A DNA stretch of 64,000 nt, from contig NC_085875.1 in NCBI RefSeq assembly GCF_034702125.1, positions 41,774,770-41,838,769 of the forward strand, in the 5' to 3' direction. Source of the stretch: Engraulis encrasicolus. Taxonomy: Eukaryota > Chordata > Actinopteri > Clupeiformes > Engraulidae. Position numbers and translations under genes: made by a program. The notes below the pieces were generated by a model, which was not told the DNA's origin, searched no databases, and saw only the letters and a program-made list of their open reading frames with translations. Shown one piece after another: positions 1 to 25,972 of this stretch (positions are counted from its first letter, which is position 1; each line of letters begins with the position of its first letter).

Positions 1-296
1 GAGGACGGATGAAGTGCGAGAATCTCCACGTAGGAGAGAGGAGAACCTCCCAGGACAGAGAAGCTGACAGGGGGGGACAAAGGGGTCAGTTGTCCCGGGC
101 CCAGGGAGAGAGAGGGGCCCAGAATTGGCTCCTCACTACATTGTATGCATTGACTTTGTTCTGGGCCCGGCAAAATCTGTCAGCGGCCCTGTCCTATCCT
201 CATACGTATCCCACTAGACGACCACCCATCAACACCAATACACCAACAGCAGCCACAGTACTGTAGCTGTTCTCACATTCTCCTCCTCTCTCCTCC

Positions 297-300
<4 letters not shown>

Positions 301-342
<42 letters not shown>
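301..342 (+). repeat. (GA)n microsatellite
   Basis: Uninterrupted GA dinucleotides followed by a GAAA-rich tail to about 392. Confidence 0.95.
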
Positions 343-346
<4 letters not shown>

Positions 347-719
347 AAGAGAAAGAGAAAGAGGGATATAGAGAGAGAGAGAGAGAGAGATTAAAGAGAG
401 GAAGCATCTGTCTGTTGTTTGGCCAAAGTCATTAGGCAGCATTGTAAACACCCCATAAAAACAAGCCCATGTGCTCCTCCCTGTTACCTCTTCTTAAAGA
501 CCCTGCACTACTGTAGATGAAACAGTTTTACTTTTCTGAGATTCGTCTTTTTTTTTGTTCCCGATCTCATTATTCGCACACAGCAGGGCCAGTTGCGTAA
601 CATCAGCCTGGGTCGGGAATTGCCATGCAGTTACTTCTATTCCTGACCAAATCAAAGGCATCCAGCGAACACAGGAGGCTGCTCTGTACTCTTCCCCTCC
701 CTCTGTGTGTTGTGTTCAG

Positions 720-720
720 T

Positions 721-788
<68 letters not shown>

Positions 789-795
789 CTTTGTT

Positions 796-844
<49 letters not shown>

Positions 845-853
845 ATCTTTGTT

Positions 854-940
<87 letters not shown>

Positions 941-950
941 GTGTGTGTGT
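720..950 (+). repeat. (GT)n compound microsatellite
   Basis: Three long GT blocks separated by two copies of an interruption, GCGTCTTTGTTTAG / GCATCTTTGTTTAG, so a block plus its interruption was duplicated as a unit. Confidence 0.95.
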
Positions 951-1724
951 AGTATAAATGCATTCGCATGCTTAGCATATGCAAACATGAATACAGTACA
1001 ATGTAAATTAGCGTGCATATGCTGCATGTTTGTATCCATGTGTGCTAATAAATGTCTTTGTGTCTATGTGTGTAATGAATGCAGCTTCCAGAGGTAGTTT
1101 TAGCCCACAGGGCATGGGATGGGCTGCACTCAATTGTATGGGCTGGCCTGAGTTGGCTGGGCTAGCAATGAATTTTGCTTTTGCAGAACGGTTAACCCCT
1201 TAGCGCAAGTCGTATTTTATAACCTATCTGTCACCAAAATTTTGATGGCTATGTCTTAATCTTTTAGGCTACTTACAGTAAGGCTCTCTGTACTGTCATA
1301 GCAATGTTGTTATGATGTAGTTGAGATATTTTCAGCAAATAGTGAATAGGCCTGCCGGCGACCCCATCTGCAGTAAGAGGCTACAGAAGGCTTTTAATAT
1401 TCATGATTGGAACTCATCCATGATTGGCTCGCTGTGAGACTTAAACTCAACATGACCTCAAAAGAAGTTGACGTTCAACTCCACATGACCTTAAAAGACG
1501 TTCTTGATAACCAACTTTTTTTTTAGCATAACAAGGAAGTGTTTTATTGGTTATGTTGGCCTAGCCCTCACCCCATGAAATCACTATTTTCGTTGTGCTC
1601 AAATCCGGGTCCCCATGGGTAAGGTTGTCCGTATGTAGTAAATGCGAATTGGCCCGCTGCAAACCTTGATAACTTTTTTTTGGTGTGTGTTATGCCTCAC
1701 CTACACTAGGTTGAGATGGATTTG

Positions 1725-1985
1725 ATTTGTATAGGCTGGGATGACTTCTAGTTGCTCGGGGCTGATCTGAGTTGTACTACTCTGGGCTGCTGTGCTGAGT
1801 TGGACTACTCTGGGCTGTGCTAAGTTGGACTGCTCTGAGATGGATTGTTCTGGGATGGGCTGAGTTGGATTGTTCTGGGATGGGCTGAGTGGGACTACTC
1901 TGGGATGGGATGAGTTGGACTACTCTGGGTTGGATTGTTCTGGAGCCGGGTGGGTTGAGTTGGTTTTCTCTGGGCTGCTCTGGCC
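1725..1985 (+). repeat. degenerate minisatellite (GGGATGGGCTGAGTTGGAC-like)
   Basis: About ten imperfect units of 20-28 bases built from CTGGGATGGGCTGAGTTGGA and TACTCTGGG. Unit lengths vary, so the array is old. Confidence 0.75.
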
Positions 1986-2001
1986 CATGCAGGAGGAGTC
2001 A

Positions 2002-2002
<1 letters not shown>

Positions 2003-2061
<59 letters not shown>
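2003..2061 (+). repeat. (GA)n microsatellite
   Basis: Pure AG/GA run directly after the minisatellite. Confidence 0.95.
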
Positions 2062-2063
<2 letters not shown>

Positions 2064-2451
2064 AGATGAGAGCTGTGTGGTGTTTATTCTGGTCCTTGGC
2101 GGCTGCTGGTCTTGTTTCCTTGAGGTTTCCTGTGGAGATGCCTGTGGCTTTAATCACACAGCTTTCATTAAAGAGAGAGTGGTATGACTTTGCATGCACT
2201 GTGTTTGAGTATGTGTGTGTTTGTACACACATGTGTTCGTGTTGTGAATATGTGTGTTTGTACATGTGTGCGTGCGTGCATGTGTGTGTGTGTGTGTTTG
2301 TGTGTGAACTAAGGGACGCGTGCAGTTTTGTGTGTGTCCTGCACACTTGTGACTGTGCACTGTATGTGTGTGTGAGCAAAAGAAATAGAGAGTGCCTGTG
2401 AGTACTAGAAAAAGAGGCATCCTTTTCTGGGACAAGCCTTTGGGCTTGACG

Positions 2452-2452
<1 letters not shown>

Positions 2453-2514
<62 letters not shown>
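2453..2514 (+). repeat. (CT)n microsatellite
   Basis: Pure CT array in an evl intron. Confidence 0.95.
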
Positions 2515-2517
<3 letters not shown>

Positions 2518-2723
2518 CTTTCTCCTTTCTTCTCTTTTCTCGTCAGCACTCTGTGCTGTGCCATTTGTGTGCAGAATAAGCTTTCTTCCCGTCTCCCAAG
2601 ATCTCAGCCGGACATGCCAAATGAATTCATTTTCGAGGAACATTTTCCCTGCCATTACATAAGGCAGGCTCCTCTCTTTTAAGAAGCTCTAGAAATGCCG
2701 GCTCTGAAAAGCAAACTCTTCTT

Positions 2724-2725
<2 letters not shown>

Positions 2726-2818
<93 letters not shown>

Positions 2819-2841
2819 ATGTGTGTGTGTGTTTGCGTGTA

Positions 2842-2925
<84 letters not shown>
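2726..2925 (+). repeat. (GT)n-(GA)n compound microsatellite
   Basis: About 90 bases of pure GT, a short interrupted GT part, then about 75 bases of GA, a purine tract on this strand. Confidence 0.95.
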
Positions 2926-2930
<5 letters not shown>

Positions 2931-3103
2931 GGCAGGATGAATGATTGTGCATGCATGCAGACATTTGTGCATGAGTATTTGAGGCTAGCAGATAGCGATG
3001 CTACTTCCTTCATGAGCTGATGAGAGGACAGGTAACCAGACCTGCAGCCCTGTCTGAGCATAATGATGAATGAGTCTGTCATGGGAAGACCTGTCTTGTA
3101 GAG

Positions 3104-3237
<134 letters not shown>

Positions 3238-3984
3238 GTCCTGAGATCAGAGCATCTGTAATTGGAGAAGTGTGTTTACAATTGTCAGTCTCTGTCACCT
3301 TTCCAGCAACATTAATACGACAGTGGGATGTTCTACCCCTCATTTTCGAATTCACAAACTATTTTATTTGCACGTATCACATTCATGTACGTATATTCAT
3401 CACTTATCAGTGTTAGCCAACACAACATAACATAACACAACTTCCATTTTACTTCCATTTTACTTCTATTCCTTTTTTTGTACTAAGCAATAAATATGAA
3501 TGTGACTGTGAAATCGTTTATATATGATAAAAATAGGTGAACAGGATAGTGAGGTTGGCTAAGAAAAACCTAGGCCTATAAAATACATTTTTCATGTCAT
3601 CTGATATCAATGTTTTGTCACAATCAGGGCTGCACAATTCAGTAGAACCTCAAACCAAAATGACTGTGAATTGATTGAGTTTTTTTCAGACCCACAGGAT
3701 GTGATGAGCTGTATAACTCTAGCTAGTATGTCATAGGTAAAAATATATGGGACATAGCGTACTTATGATATATAGATACTGTATATGTCATACATATTTA
3801 TATGGCAGAAGGCCTACCATGTGATACTGTATGATGTGAACAGGAGGGTCGCTCGGTCACATGGTCATTGTACTAAATCCATGTGTGGCATTTTATTGCG
3901 TGACATTTGATGGGATTAAGCCAAAGTTGAAAATGTTAAGGATTAAAAGCGAATGGAAATGTTGCTGTATAATGAGGCCATAAA

Positions 3985-3989
<5 letters not shown>

Positions 3990-4073
<84 letters not shown>
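3990..4073 (+). repeat. (CT)n microsatellite abutting an evl splice acceptor
   Basis: About 42 CT units ending eight bases before the acceptor of the exon at 4082; it is the only pyrimidine tract available to that acceptor. Confidence 0.95.
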
Positions 4074-4075
<2 letters not shown>

Positions 4076-4081
4076 GTTTAG

Positions 4082-16701
<12,620 letters not shown>

Positions 16702-17500
16702 TCCTCCCAGGATGCGACGACAGAGGGCAGTCGGGAATGGAGAGAACAAGCAAACGAAGAAGCAAACGAAGAAAAAGAAGAAACAGAAAGAGAGAAGAGG
16801 GCAAAAAGTGTCGAGTAGGCAGGAGTCGTGGTTGTGTTTACAGCATTTCTGTTGTTTCATGGGATGGGAAAGTTGCCACAAAGTTGATGACATGTTGGGC
16901 TCAACAGTAGCATCTGCCAAGCAAAAAAAAAGTTGGGGAAAGGAAAAAAAAACAATGGGACAAATGAGAAGATGACAAACAGGATGGCAAAAAGAGACGT
17001 GAGTCGAGTGAATGAATGGGTGGTTGAATCAGTGCATGCATGTATGGATGATAGTTGGATGGATGGATGGATGGATGAATGAATGGATGAACAGAGGGAT
17101 ACATGGGTGTAAGGCTGAAGGAATGAATGGACACTCACACTGTATTTTCTATTTCTCCTGTATTCAAAAACAAATTAAGCCCTTTGTGTGGCCTGCTGCC
17201 TGGCTGTCGAGTCTTACAGAAAAAAATATATGTATTAAATCTGGCAAAGCTATTTTGTTTTCTAAGTTTTTTATTGTTTTGTTTTATTTTGACGATGAAT
17301 TATTTGAAAATAAATATTACTGTTATAATTATAATTTTATTACAAGTATAGATATAGAGAAAGTTGCACACCATCTTTGTCAGCCTTTTATATTTTATAT
17401 TAGGTTCTTTATTCTTTTGGTTTTTGATAAGCACATATAGGCCTCCGACCTCAGCAGGGTTTTCTAAAGAGATTTTATTTTTCTTTGCCAACAGATGTAT
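16702..17500 (+). other. evl: evl 3' UTR (probable)
   Basis: Non-coding sequence after the evl stop with a short ATGG/ATGA repeat near 17054-17095. An AATAAA at 17309-17314 is the first good poly(A) signal about 600 bases after the stop. The true 3' end is not determined. Confidence 0.45.
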
Positions 17501-18231
17501 AAGATCACTGGAGATGTTTCTTTTTTAAGTTTGAACTTGAATTGGTTGTGTGAAATGACCTGGTTCCTTTTATTTTGGGACACTATTATGATGACGCATC
17601 GGTATGAACCTTTTCATTTTATTGTCTTTTTCAGTAAAAAAAAAAACAAGTTTGGCTGGAAAGATATGGTGAATAATCAAGCCTTTCAGTATATCCTTTG
17701 ACTAGATTATTCCTTGTTTTAAATGTTGATAAATGGGTTTAAACATTACTGTTTGACTCTTTTGTTTTGTTGTGCAATCCTGAAACTATGCTGAGCATGT
17801 CCTTTGAAAAAAACCTTTCCCCTCCAAATATAATCAGTAATATTAGAACCTCACGTTTCGGTGTTTAACTTACTGATGTTGGGATTGGGTTACTATTGTG
17901 TGTCTGCTCTGCTCTGCTCTGATGGTGTACTGTGTCTGAAACGGGAACAAGGCCATTTTCAATCCCCAAATCTTGGGAAGTTACTCTTTTACACTCTGCA
18001 TATGCCAGTATCAACATTCACAGCCTCATGGCGGAGAAAAACAACCATTAAATTATATTGATGTGCCTACAAATGACTAACAGGCCCCATAAAATACTGT
18101 CCTGTTATAGTGCATTGAATGGAGTGACTGTAGTCTTGAGTGTTGGCATCATGTCGACTCTTTATGTGGAAATGTAAGGCCATGATTTAAGTGGGAAGTG
18201 GCATAAGGGCAGAATGCATTCACAGAGAAAG

Positions 18232-18364
<133 letters not shown>

Positions 18365-19498
18365 CTGTTTTAACTGGCTCAATGTTAATGTTAGCATGAA
18401 TGACCAGGATATCCCCAAAGACCAAACATCCACCTAGTTGAGTACAGCATACCTCATTCAACCTATTGCTGTTGCTTCATGCCTCACTTAATCATAAAGA
18501 AAAACACCTGGTTAAGATGGAATTTTCATATTTAAATTATATTTAATTTAGACATCTTTAAATGGCTTTATGTAAAAATCATATTTAAACCAAGTGAAAT
18601 TAATTAACATCAGTGCAAACATACAATTGCTGTCATTCCACAAGAGAGAGAATTATTCAAGAACAGTAGAGAGGTGTTATAAAGTATTGTATATATAAAA
18701 AACGTCAAAATATGACTTACAGACATGTATAAAAATGACAGGACATTTTTTTCTCTCTACAGCTTAAAAGCACTATGCTCAGGTACAGTTTTTTGTGGGT
18801 AGATAAGTCTGCAGTGGTAAACACAATAAACGGCTTCACCAAATCCAAAGGGCATCTGCCATGTTTTACAACATCCCATCTCACTCAGCGATCCTGTGTC
18901 CACCAAAACAATGGAAATGGTTAGCAGTAAATAAACAAAATTACTTAGAATTATATCTTTACCTTCCATTATCTGAAAGATTTTGTGTTAAGCCCACTCT
19001 GCAAATTGAATTCAATTCATTCAATGTTGCAAAATGTTATTTACATTTTTCCTTTCAGTTTTTTTTATTTTTATCTGTAGACAGCCACTATGAATGATAG
19101 CAAAGCTGAATTTTAATAAATGAAAACGTATGACCCCTCAAACCGGGGTCAGCTATGATATTGAGGATAGGGACTCCTTAGACAAGCCTTTTCACACTCA
19201 CAAAAATCATAATCCCATCCTACATAGATCACACACACACGCACACGCACACAACACAGTACAACCAAGCAGAGCACTTGTAACGGATGGGCAAAACAGG
19301 ACAATGATCCTGAATGGGTTTATATTCATCATGGACGGGATAGATGCCTAGTGGTGGCTCTTCCAGAATCTACAACAGTAAAGTCCAATAGAAGAGGAGC
19401 AGACCATGGAATCCTCCTGGGATTATGCAGATGTAGGAGACAAACCAGTTTGGGAAGCCCAACGGAACATCCCCAGGCATTTTCTGAATGGTGGTGAG

Positions 19499-19501
<3 letters not shown>

Positions 19502-19555
<54 letters not shown>
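19502..19555 (+). repeat. (GT)n microsatellite in degs2 3' region
   Basis: About 27 GT units, 124 bases past the degs2 stop on the minus strand (reads as CA there). Confidence 0.95.
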
Positions 19556-19556
<1 letters not shown>

Positions 19557-19678
19557 AAACACAGAGAGCTTCACATTTAATGAACCTCTGTTATGTATAG
19601 ACAAACAACACAAAGGAAAACAAACAAACTAACAAAATGACGTTAGCTAGGTAGGGAATCAGCAGCGAAGGGGCATCT

Positions 19679-19822
19679 TCATTCCTTTTTGACGAGCTTG
19701 TATTGACGCTTGATCCGAGCGTAGGGGCCAATGCTGTCGTCGAACACAAAGTCCCAAAGCACGCGCACCCAGGACGTGTGCTGGGGTAGATTGTCATAAT
19801 ACTCTGCCGCAATCTCCTTCAC
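19679..19822 (-). CDS. degs2: degs2 exon 3 (C-terminus)
   Basis: Reads [15 protein letters not shown] through [20 protein letters not shown] to YKLVKKE and TGA. The lysine-rich tail fits the cytosolic ER-retained C-terminus of the family. Confidence 0.96.
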   Translation of the reverse strand: MKEIAAEYYDNLPQHTSWVRVLWDFVFDDSIGPYARIKRQYKLVKKE

Positions 19823-22800
19823 CTGCACAAGAAAAAAAAACTTCATTAAAATGCACTTTGCCGTAGGACAGGATGTCATTCGTAGGAAGACGACATCACC
19901 TGTCAAACAACATTTGTTTGAACAAAGGCTGTCAAACTCGATTCTGCTGATGGCTGTTCTGTGTGATACCTGGTGCACCTGAAGTATTCTGACCTACTAT
20001 TTGTATTGAGCAATGGGTTACACAAGGAGCGTTTTGGAATGTAGAGAACTCCTTGAACGCTTGGAGAGAAAAAAACATACAGCAGAGGCTGACATTTCAA
20101 TGGCAAAAATATGAGTTCAGAGTTAAGCAGGAGGTGCAAACCCTCAGGGGTGTGTTGAATGAAAGGCTGGTTGTTCCACAGAGGGCTCGAACATGGTTAA
20201 TGTGTCACTTAACCTTTGCTTTCTATCAATATTTGTGCTTTCTGTTTAAAAAAAGAGCTAAATGTGAGGTATAGCATGTCTGTGAGATTTCAGATATAAA
20301 TGCCAATGGCCATGAGGTTTGATCCAACCAAGTCAGTTATTTAATGGGACCCTTCACCTTCCCTCTCAGGTATTGTTTGCATAACTCCAACCATCTGACA
20401 TGAAAGCCTCACACTGATTTTGAAGATTTCCTGCTGAACAATGCAGGCTTCAGTATGTTTGTCTTGATGACAGATTATGCAGGCCCACAAACGATTAGGT
20501 TTGGTTCATATCTCTGTTTCCACATGTGCCATTCATGGGATTTTTTTTTTAATTATGTACCAGTCAATGTGTCTGTGGGCCCATTTGTGCATCTATTATA
20601 AATGGGAAAGTTAGAGAGGAACTAAAAAAATAACAATCATCCAGGTACTATGGAATATTGGACAGTAATTTTGATGACACATCACCATACTCCACTCCAC
20701 TATGACCATATGTATGCAAATTCTGTATTTGAAAATGTGTGCATTGACCTCCTGTGTACTGTATTCCTCTAGCATTTGCTAGTAGACACAAAGTTTGTTA
20801 GGCCTATTTCATGCATTTCTTGCTCTCTGACTAGCAAAAATAAAACCAATATCACCCCAAATCCAAAATCCAGAGACGAGAGGGTTTCCCAAAGACTATG
20901 AAACACTATTTGGTACTACGGGCAAGAGCATTGGGCCAGTGCAAATGTTATGCGTGTAAGTGTACCGCCATTGACATACATGTGTGGCAGTTTATCAATT
21001 TGTGGTGCTTGGTTTTTATTTTGTGGTGCTGCACCACTGACTGGTCCATGTTTGGGGAAGAAGTCTACTCACCAGTGGTAGTTTACTGCCAGGGATACTG
21101 GGGAAGTCATGGTGCTCCATGTGGTAGCCCACATTGAAGGTAATAAAGTTCAGCGGGCCATAGTATGAGTACGTCTCGTGGCCCTTCAGAAACATGTAGT
21201 GCTCCGCGATGAAGTGTCCAGAGATGGGATGCAGGCCCATGCACAGGATGGAGCCCGCGATCAGGTAAATGATGGGCTTCAAGCCCCACAGGTAGTAGAT
21301 CACGCCGTCCACCGCAAACTGGACCAGGGCGTTCATCAGCTCCAGCCTCGTCACCGGCTTGGGGTTCACCAGCAGGGGGCGCAGCGCGTAGAAGAAGGGC
21401 TGGAAGAACAGCCACACCACCTTCCTGAGCGGCGTGCTGAAGAACCAGCCCTCCAGCTCGGTGGGGATGTCCACGTCCAGGCCGTCCCCTCCCAGGTAGC
21501 GGTGGTGGTCCACGTGGTACTTCTTGAAGGAGGCCGAATACGGCAGGCCGATGGGGATGTTGGCGAACATGGCGAACCAGCGGTTCCAGCGCGCCTGCTT
21601 GTTGCCAAAGGCCACGTTGTGCGAGATGTCGTGGATGGCCAGCGTGAGGGAGTGGTTGATGCAGCCGCCGAAGGCGTAGGCCCAGAAGAACACCCACTTC
21701 CAGCTGAGGTCGTGCACCAGGTAGCAAGCCAGCAGCTGGGTCAGGACCATCCCCGCTACTACCCACTTCAGCTGAGGGTCGTGGCCCATCAAAGACTTGA
21801 TCTGTGGGTATTTGGCTGTCAATCAAAACAACAAATTAGAGTGTTATTATTATTACTACTATGATTCATGCAAGTTTGACCATGTGGTTTCACAGATTTT
21901 TGTTTACACAACCTACAGTAGATCAGTCATGGGTATGTGGTTAGGGTGTCAGACTTGTAACCCAAAGGTTGCTGGTTCGACTCCCGACCTACCAAGTTGG
22001 TGGGGGGAGTAATTAACCAGTGCTCTCCCCCATCCTCCTCCATGACTGAGGTACCCTGAGGCTGAGCATGGTACCGTCCGCCACACTGCTCCATTTCGGG
22101 AGCCATTGGGGGCTGCCCCCTTGCATGGATGAGGCATACATGCAATTTTGTTGGGTGCAGTGTACACTTGTGTCCTGTGGAGTGCTGTGTCACAATGATA
22201 ATGGGAGTTGGAGTTTCCCAGCTGGGCATATTCTCGAATCTCCAATCTGTCAAATATCACCATATACCGTACAGGATTCACTAGTGGATTATTTGAGTTT
22301 TGCCACGTTATTACATTACATTACACTAAGCTGACGCTTTCATCTAAAGTGACTTGCAGTTATTTACAGGGTATTGGTTACAGTCCCTGGAGCAATGTGG
22401 GGTTGGGTGCCTTGCTCAAGGGCACTTTAGCCATGGATGGATGTGAAGGGAGAGGTTAGGGTGGGATTCGAACCTACAACCCTCTGATCTAACCACCCCC
22501 CACAACCATTAGGCCAGGGCTGCCTGCCATATCTATTATTATATACAGTATATGAAGTCAATGCAAAGTAACTTCTGGCTCAGGTACCGGCTACATGGTA
22601 GCATCACCATGAATAAGAATTACCACTTTTCATCAAAATAACTATATACTTTTAAAAAACATGATGAATAAAGTATGTGTTGTACAACAAATGGCACGTA
22701 GCAATATAAATAGAAGAGAATAGAAACAGAAATTGTGGCACAGTGACTGAAATTGAAGTCACTGTAATTGAATAACTGCCTAATGCTTTGCCCCTAGGGA

Positions 22801-25654
22801 GTACAATGCTCCTGGCAACAACCTTTCCAATTAGAAGACGTTTTGTTTTGCTCCTCATGTTACCTATGAAACCATATTTACCAAAGCTGAACAAGTGTCT
22901 CCCATGAGTACAACCACTATATTAAAGCAGTGACATCACATTCAGTCATTGAGATAGACATTTTAGATAGGAGTTGATTGGATTGGATTTTAGATTGAAT
23001 GTTGGAGTAAACATGTGTTAGTGATTCCACCACCGCAATGACAGCAGGGCACCTGCACTTTATTTCAACCGGCAGCCCAAATGCATGCAAATATGTCCAG
23101 CCACTGTCATGGTCATTTGCCTACTGGCAAGGACCGATGCAAATCCTCACTCCAGGGAAAGGTTACACTCACAGACAAGTACACCTGCCCTCTGATAAAT
23201 CTAGAAACAATATTGTTTTGCACTTGTGCTAACAGGGTATCTCCCAGGCTTTGGCCGAGCTCAGAATGTATATGCCTCGATGCACTCCATTAAGAGATAA
23301 CCTGAGGCTATTGTTAATTTTTGTCCTGTTTCGCTCTCTCTGCCTGATCACTTGCTGTTCCTTCCTTTGCAATGTTTTCGTCATTTATTATTCAGAGGTA
23401 GCCATGCACATGTGACCCTGTGAATATATGTATGGTGAATATTTGTGAATATATCTGCAATGTTGTGTGTAATGTCCTTGTGTCTTCTTCTGTATTTATG
23501 TATGCATGTATGCTACTTGACACCTTAATTTCCCTCTGGATCAATAAATGATACTCTACTTTACTCTATATCTTCCCTCTCTGATAATACTAGGTCAGGT
23601 TGGAAGTTTGTTTTGAGAGTTTTAAACTCAAGTGCAGGGTTATTTATAGCCCTATAGTGATTACTCATGCCATGCCGACTCATTTTTTCCTCCCATTATT
23701 GCTGTTCAGCTTGACTTTACAGGAGATAAGACACACCACCATCACATGCCCCAGAGGACTGACACCATGACAACGTTGACACCTTGTGGCTGTGTGTGTG
23801 TTACTCGCAGATACGCAACAGAGCTGATTCACACATTTATTAGTTTAGACATATTCATCTAAGCAAGGCTTTTCTTACTATTCCAAATGTTTTAGTGTCC
23901 TCATATACTAAGTCTGACCTATAAATGTCTCATGTTAAATGAGGCCATAAGGTCTGCCGCATGTTTAGATAGTTAATGAATAACCTTGCATCATAAAAAG
24001 GGATAATATCACTGGGACCCGCCATGGCTCACCCTCTCAGCATCATCACAAATGAGGCCATCTATGAAGATACACCCATCCTACGCTGATTAGGCAATGC
24101 AATACACTTGGATTCAGGACTTAAAAATAGTATGTTTTTTGTAGAAAATTCAAGGACAGATTAATAACATCAACCTTCACGTTTGATTTTGTGAGTGTCC
24201 AATATCCATATACCAAATCAACATGTATGATCAACGCATAACTTGCAAACAAAAGGCTAACGGGGTGATTACATAGGCCTATCTCATCTTACAACAACAT
24301 CAAGGTGTGGTGTCGTTTTATTTTCCCATGAGGGTTGAGTCAATCTTCAGCAGAAATAGTTAGGCCTACTAATCTGTCACTTAAGCAGAACTCAGGAAAA
24401 AAAAAGAGAACCCCATTACCAGTTATTTCTTCCTCTCCCTCTCTGGAGTTAGAAAGGCTTCAACACCATGGTGACAAAACACACAGTCCAGTCACCTGCT
24501 TTTGTTCTGCTCAAGAAACTCTACTACCCCACCTCAGCTAAACTTCCCCAGGGGCTGTTGTGGGGATCATAAAAACAAAAGCCTTTTTAATGTTTAATGA
24601 GCAGCGGTTGTAAACCAAGTCTGTGTAGTATTCTAACTCACAGAACATTGGTTCAAAGAAATGTCACCTTAGCTGTCTGTTACCAGCCAGTCAGCCGCTC
24701 CCTTGGTAGGTTATGCTACTAAAAAAAATGCAAAATGGAAATGCCACTCTGAAATTATAATTTGGGTATTCCTAATGTTCTCAAATGTCAACTTAAAAGC
24801 CCAAAGGGCTTCTTAGAGGTCATTAAACACAAATAGAGTAGGCCATGAAAAGACATGTTTACAATACGGTTAGGGAGGGAAATCTGCTATTTTGACCCTC
24901 CTTCATAGTCAGAGCAGTGTGACTGTCATGTTATCCTTTGAGTAGCCCGTGTGTGCCATTATCCACCCCACACCTTGTGTCCTGTTACCTTCCAGGCCTT
25001 AGCTTTTGTTGTCGGTCGCACCTGCCGAAACGCTTTGCTATTGTTTTTGAAGCAAAAGGCACGGGGAGTCAATTGTGATCACCTTACATATTCCAGACTT
25101 ATCACACAAGAATCCTAGTCCTAGTGTAGGCCTATCAAGGCTGGACAACAAACTGGACAGACAAGGCAAAGAACCAAGACTCCTTTCCTTGCAGTTATGG
25201 GAAAAACTAGTATAAAATAGTGGAATGATTTTAAAACAAAGGATGGCTTCCCTGTTCAACAACCGAAATGTGAATGAAAATGAATGAATGACAAACCAGC
25301 ATTGTTGAATAAGCACCTGTCTAACCTGTTGAGAGAACTCAGTCAGTCTGGTATGGATTTGGACAACAGGTGCAATTGGGTTACCCAAAGGTATATCTTT
25401 CAGCTACTTGAAAAAAAATCTAATACCGTCACAAGCTCTCTTAAACTTAAGTCACATGTCCCTAATTGAGCGTCAGTTTTAACGACGCATTTTCCTACGC
25501 ATTTGTACCACAGCAAAATCAGTGCCTCAACCAAATAACAAGCCCACATTTTCGTCGTTCTTACTTTCTTACCTAGAATTTCTTTTCTTCGTGAAGTATG
25601 TGGCTGTTCATTATAAACCCATTCAAAGTCCCAGCGCCCTGTTGCTTTCCCCAT
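19679..25654 (-). CDS. degs2: degs2, sphingolipid delta(4)-desaturase/C4-monooxygenase
   Basis: ER membrane di-iron enzyme that converts dihydroceramide to ceramide and, for DEGS2, also hydroxylates C4 to make phytoceramide. Three exons (25573-25654, 21073-21815, 19679-19822; minus strand) give 322 residues, against 323 in human DEGS2. The three histidine boxes are all present in exon 2: HDISH (89-93), HVDHH (128-132) and HMEHH. Hydrophobic segments around 46-80 and after residue 150 fit the multi-pass membrane topology. The start is the ATG at 25652-25654, with G at -3 and +4, giving [18 protein letters not shown]2 rather than DEGS1 is chosen because of its position between evl and yy1; sequence alone is less decisive. 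Confidence 0.95.
21073..21815 (-). CDS. degs2: degs2 exon 2 (catalytic core)
   Basis: A 743-bp exon, GC-rich compared with the flanking introns, holding all three His boxes and the transmembrane segments. It starts with [10 protein letters not shown] and ends at [11 protein letters not shown]; donor gtgagt. Several antisense frames over it are shadows. Confidence 0.97.
21930..22235 (+). mobile_element. tRNA-derived SINE (plus strand)
   Basis: tRNA-like head GGTTAGGGTGTCAGACTTGT with B box GGTTCGACTCC, then the SINE body shared with 13150-13425 (minus) and 48630-48895 (plus). Lies in degs2 intron 1, opposite to the gene. Confidence 0.8.
22310..22525 (-). mobile_element. second SINE family, tRNA head plus conserved tail (minus strand)
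   Basis: On the minus strand: head TGGCCTAATGGTTGTGG with B box GGTTCGAATCC, central part with CCCTTGAGCAAGGCACCCAA, and a tail AGTCACTTTAGATGAAAGCG typical of widespread fish SINE/LINE 3' ends. Unlike the SINE immediately upstream. Confidence 0.7.
22526..25572 (-). other. degs2 intron 1, remaining part
   Basis: Mostly unique AT-rich sequence. Apart from the retrotransposon tail near 23500 and several TAGGCCTA palindromes I see no exon or RNA gene. Confidence 0.5.
23400..23575 (+). mobile_element. probable LINE/SINE 3' end
   Basis: Ends with CTTGACACCTTAATTTCCCT, then TCTGGATCAATAAATGATACTC and a TCTACT-type tail, the pattern of fish retrotransposon 3' ends. The 5' limit is not visible. Confidence 0.4.
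25573..25654 (-). CDS. degs2: degs2 exon 1 (N-terminus)
   Basis: Reads [19 protein letters not shown] then TSRRKEIL, the diagnostic desaturase N-terminus. Gly2 (myristoylated in this family) is kept, but residue 6 is Gly instead of the usual Ser. Donor gtaaga, phase 1. Confidence 0.95.
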
Positions 25655-25901
25655 GTCGACACTCCACTTGCTACGACTGGAGATCACGTTATGAGCTCGA
25701 GCGCTGGATGGTTTCAGGACGACACACCCTTGGGTAGGCAGGTGAAACAGCCAGCCACTCCCATGGAAATCGCATGAGGTGAGGTCCAGCAGGCTGGCCT
25801 ACCTGTCAAACAACTTTCAGGCAGGTTATGGTTTATATCAACAAGACACAATAGAAAAGTATCAGGTGATGGTCAGCCCTTGACAGAAACCGTAGGCCTA
25901 G

Positions 25902-25908
<7 letters not shown>

Positions 25909-25970
<62 letters not shown>
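25909..25970 (+). repeat. (TA)n microsatellite between degs2 and yy1
   Basis: About 31 TA units; self-complementary, so it can extrude as a hairpin. It lies in the intergenic region of the divergent pair degs2/yy1. Confidence 0.95.

Positions 25971-25972
<2 letters not shown>

Noticed and set aside
555..1097. 180-codon open frame of repeated Cys-Val
   Set aside because: It is translation of the GT microsatellite. The same applies to the other long CV, HT, SL and ER dipeptide frames across 700-5900, 11100-11500, 18200-18460 and elsewhere.
18771..18790. Alternative last exon of evl (acceptor ctacag followed by CT-TAA)
   Set aside because: It would end the protein just after the coiled coil as Ala-stop. 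The exon at 16664 matches the family end (AIR..SST) and length.
21107..21864. Long plus- and minus-strand alternative frames over degs2 exon 2
   Set aside because: Shadows of a GC-rich conserved exon; only one frame has the His boxes.
21945..22010. tRNA gene
   Set aside because: A and B boxes are present, but the sequence continues into a SINE body shared with two other loci and the acceptor stem does not pair well.
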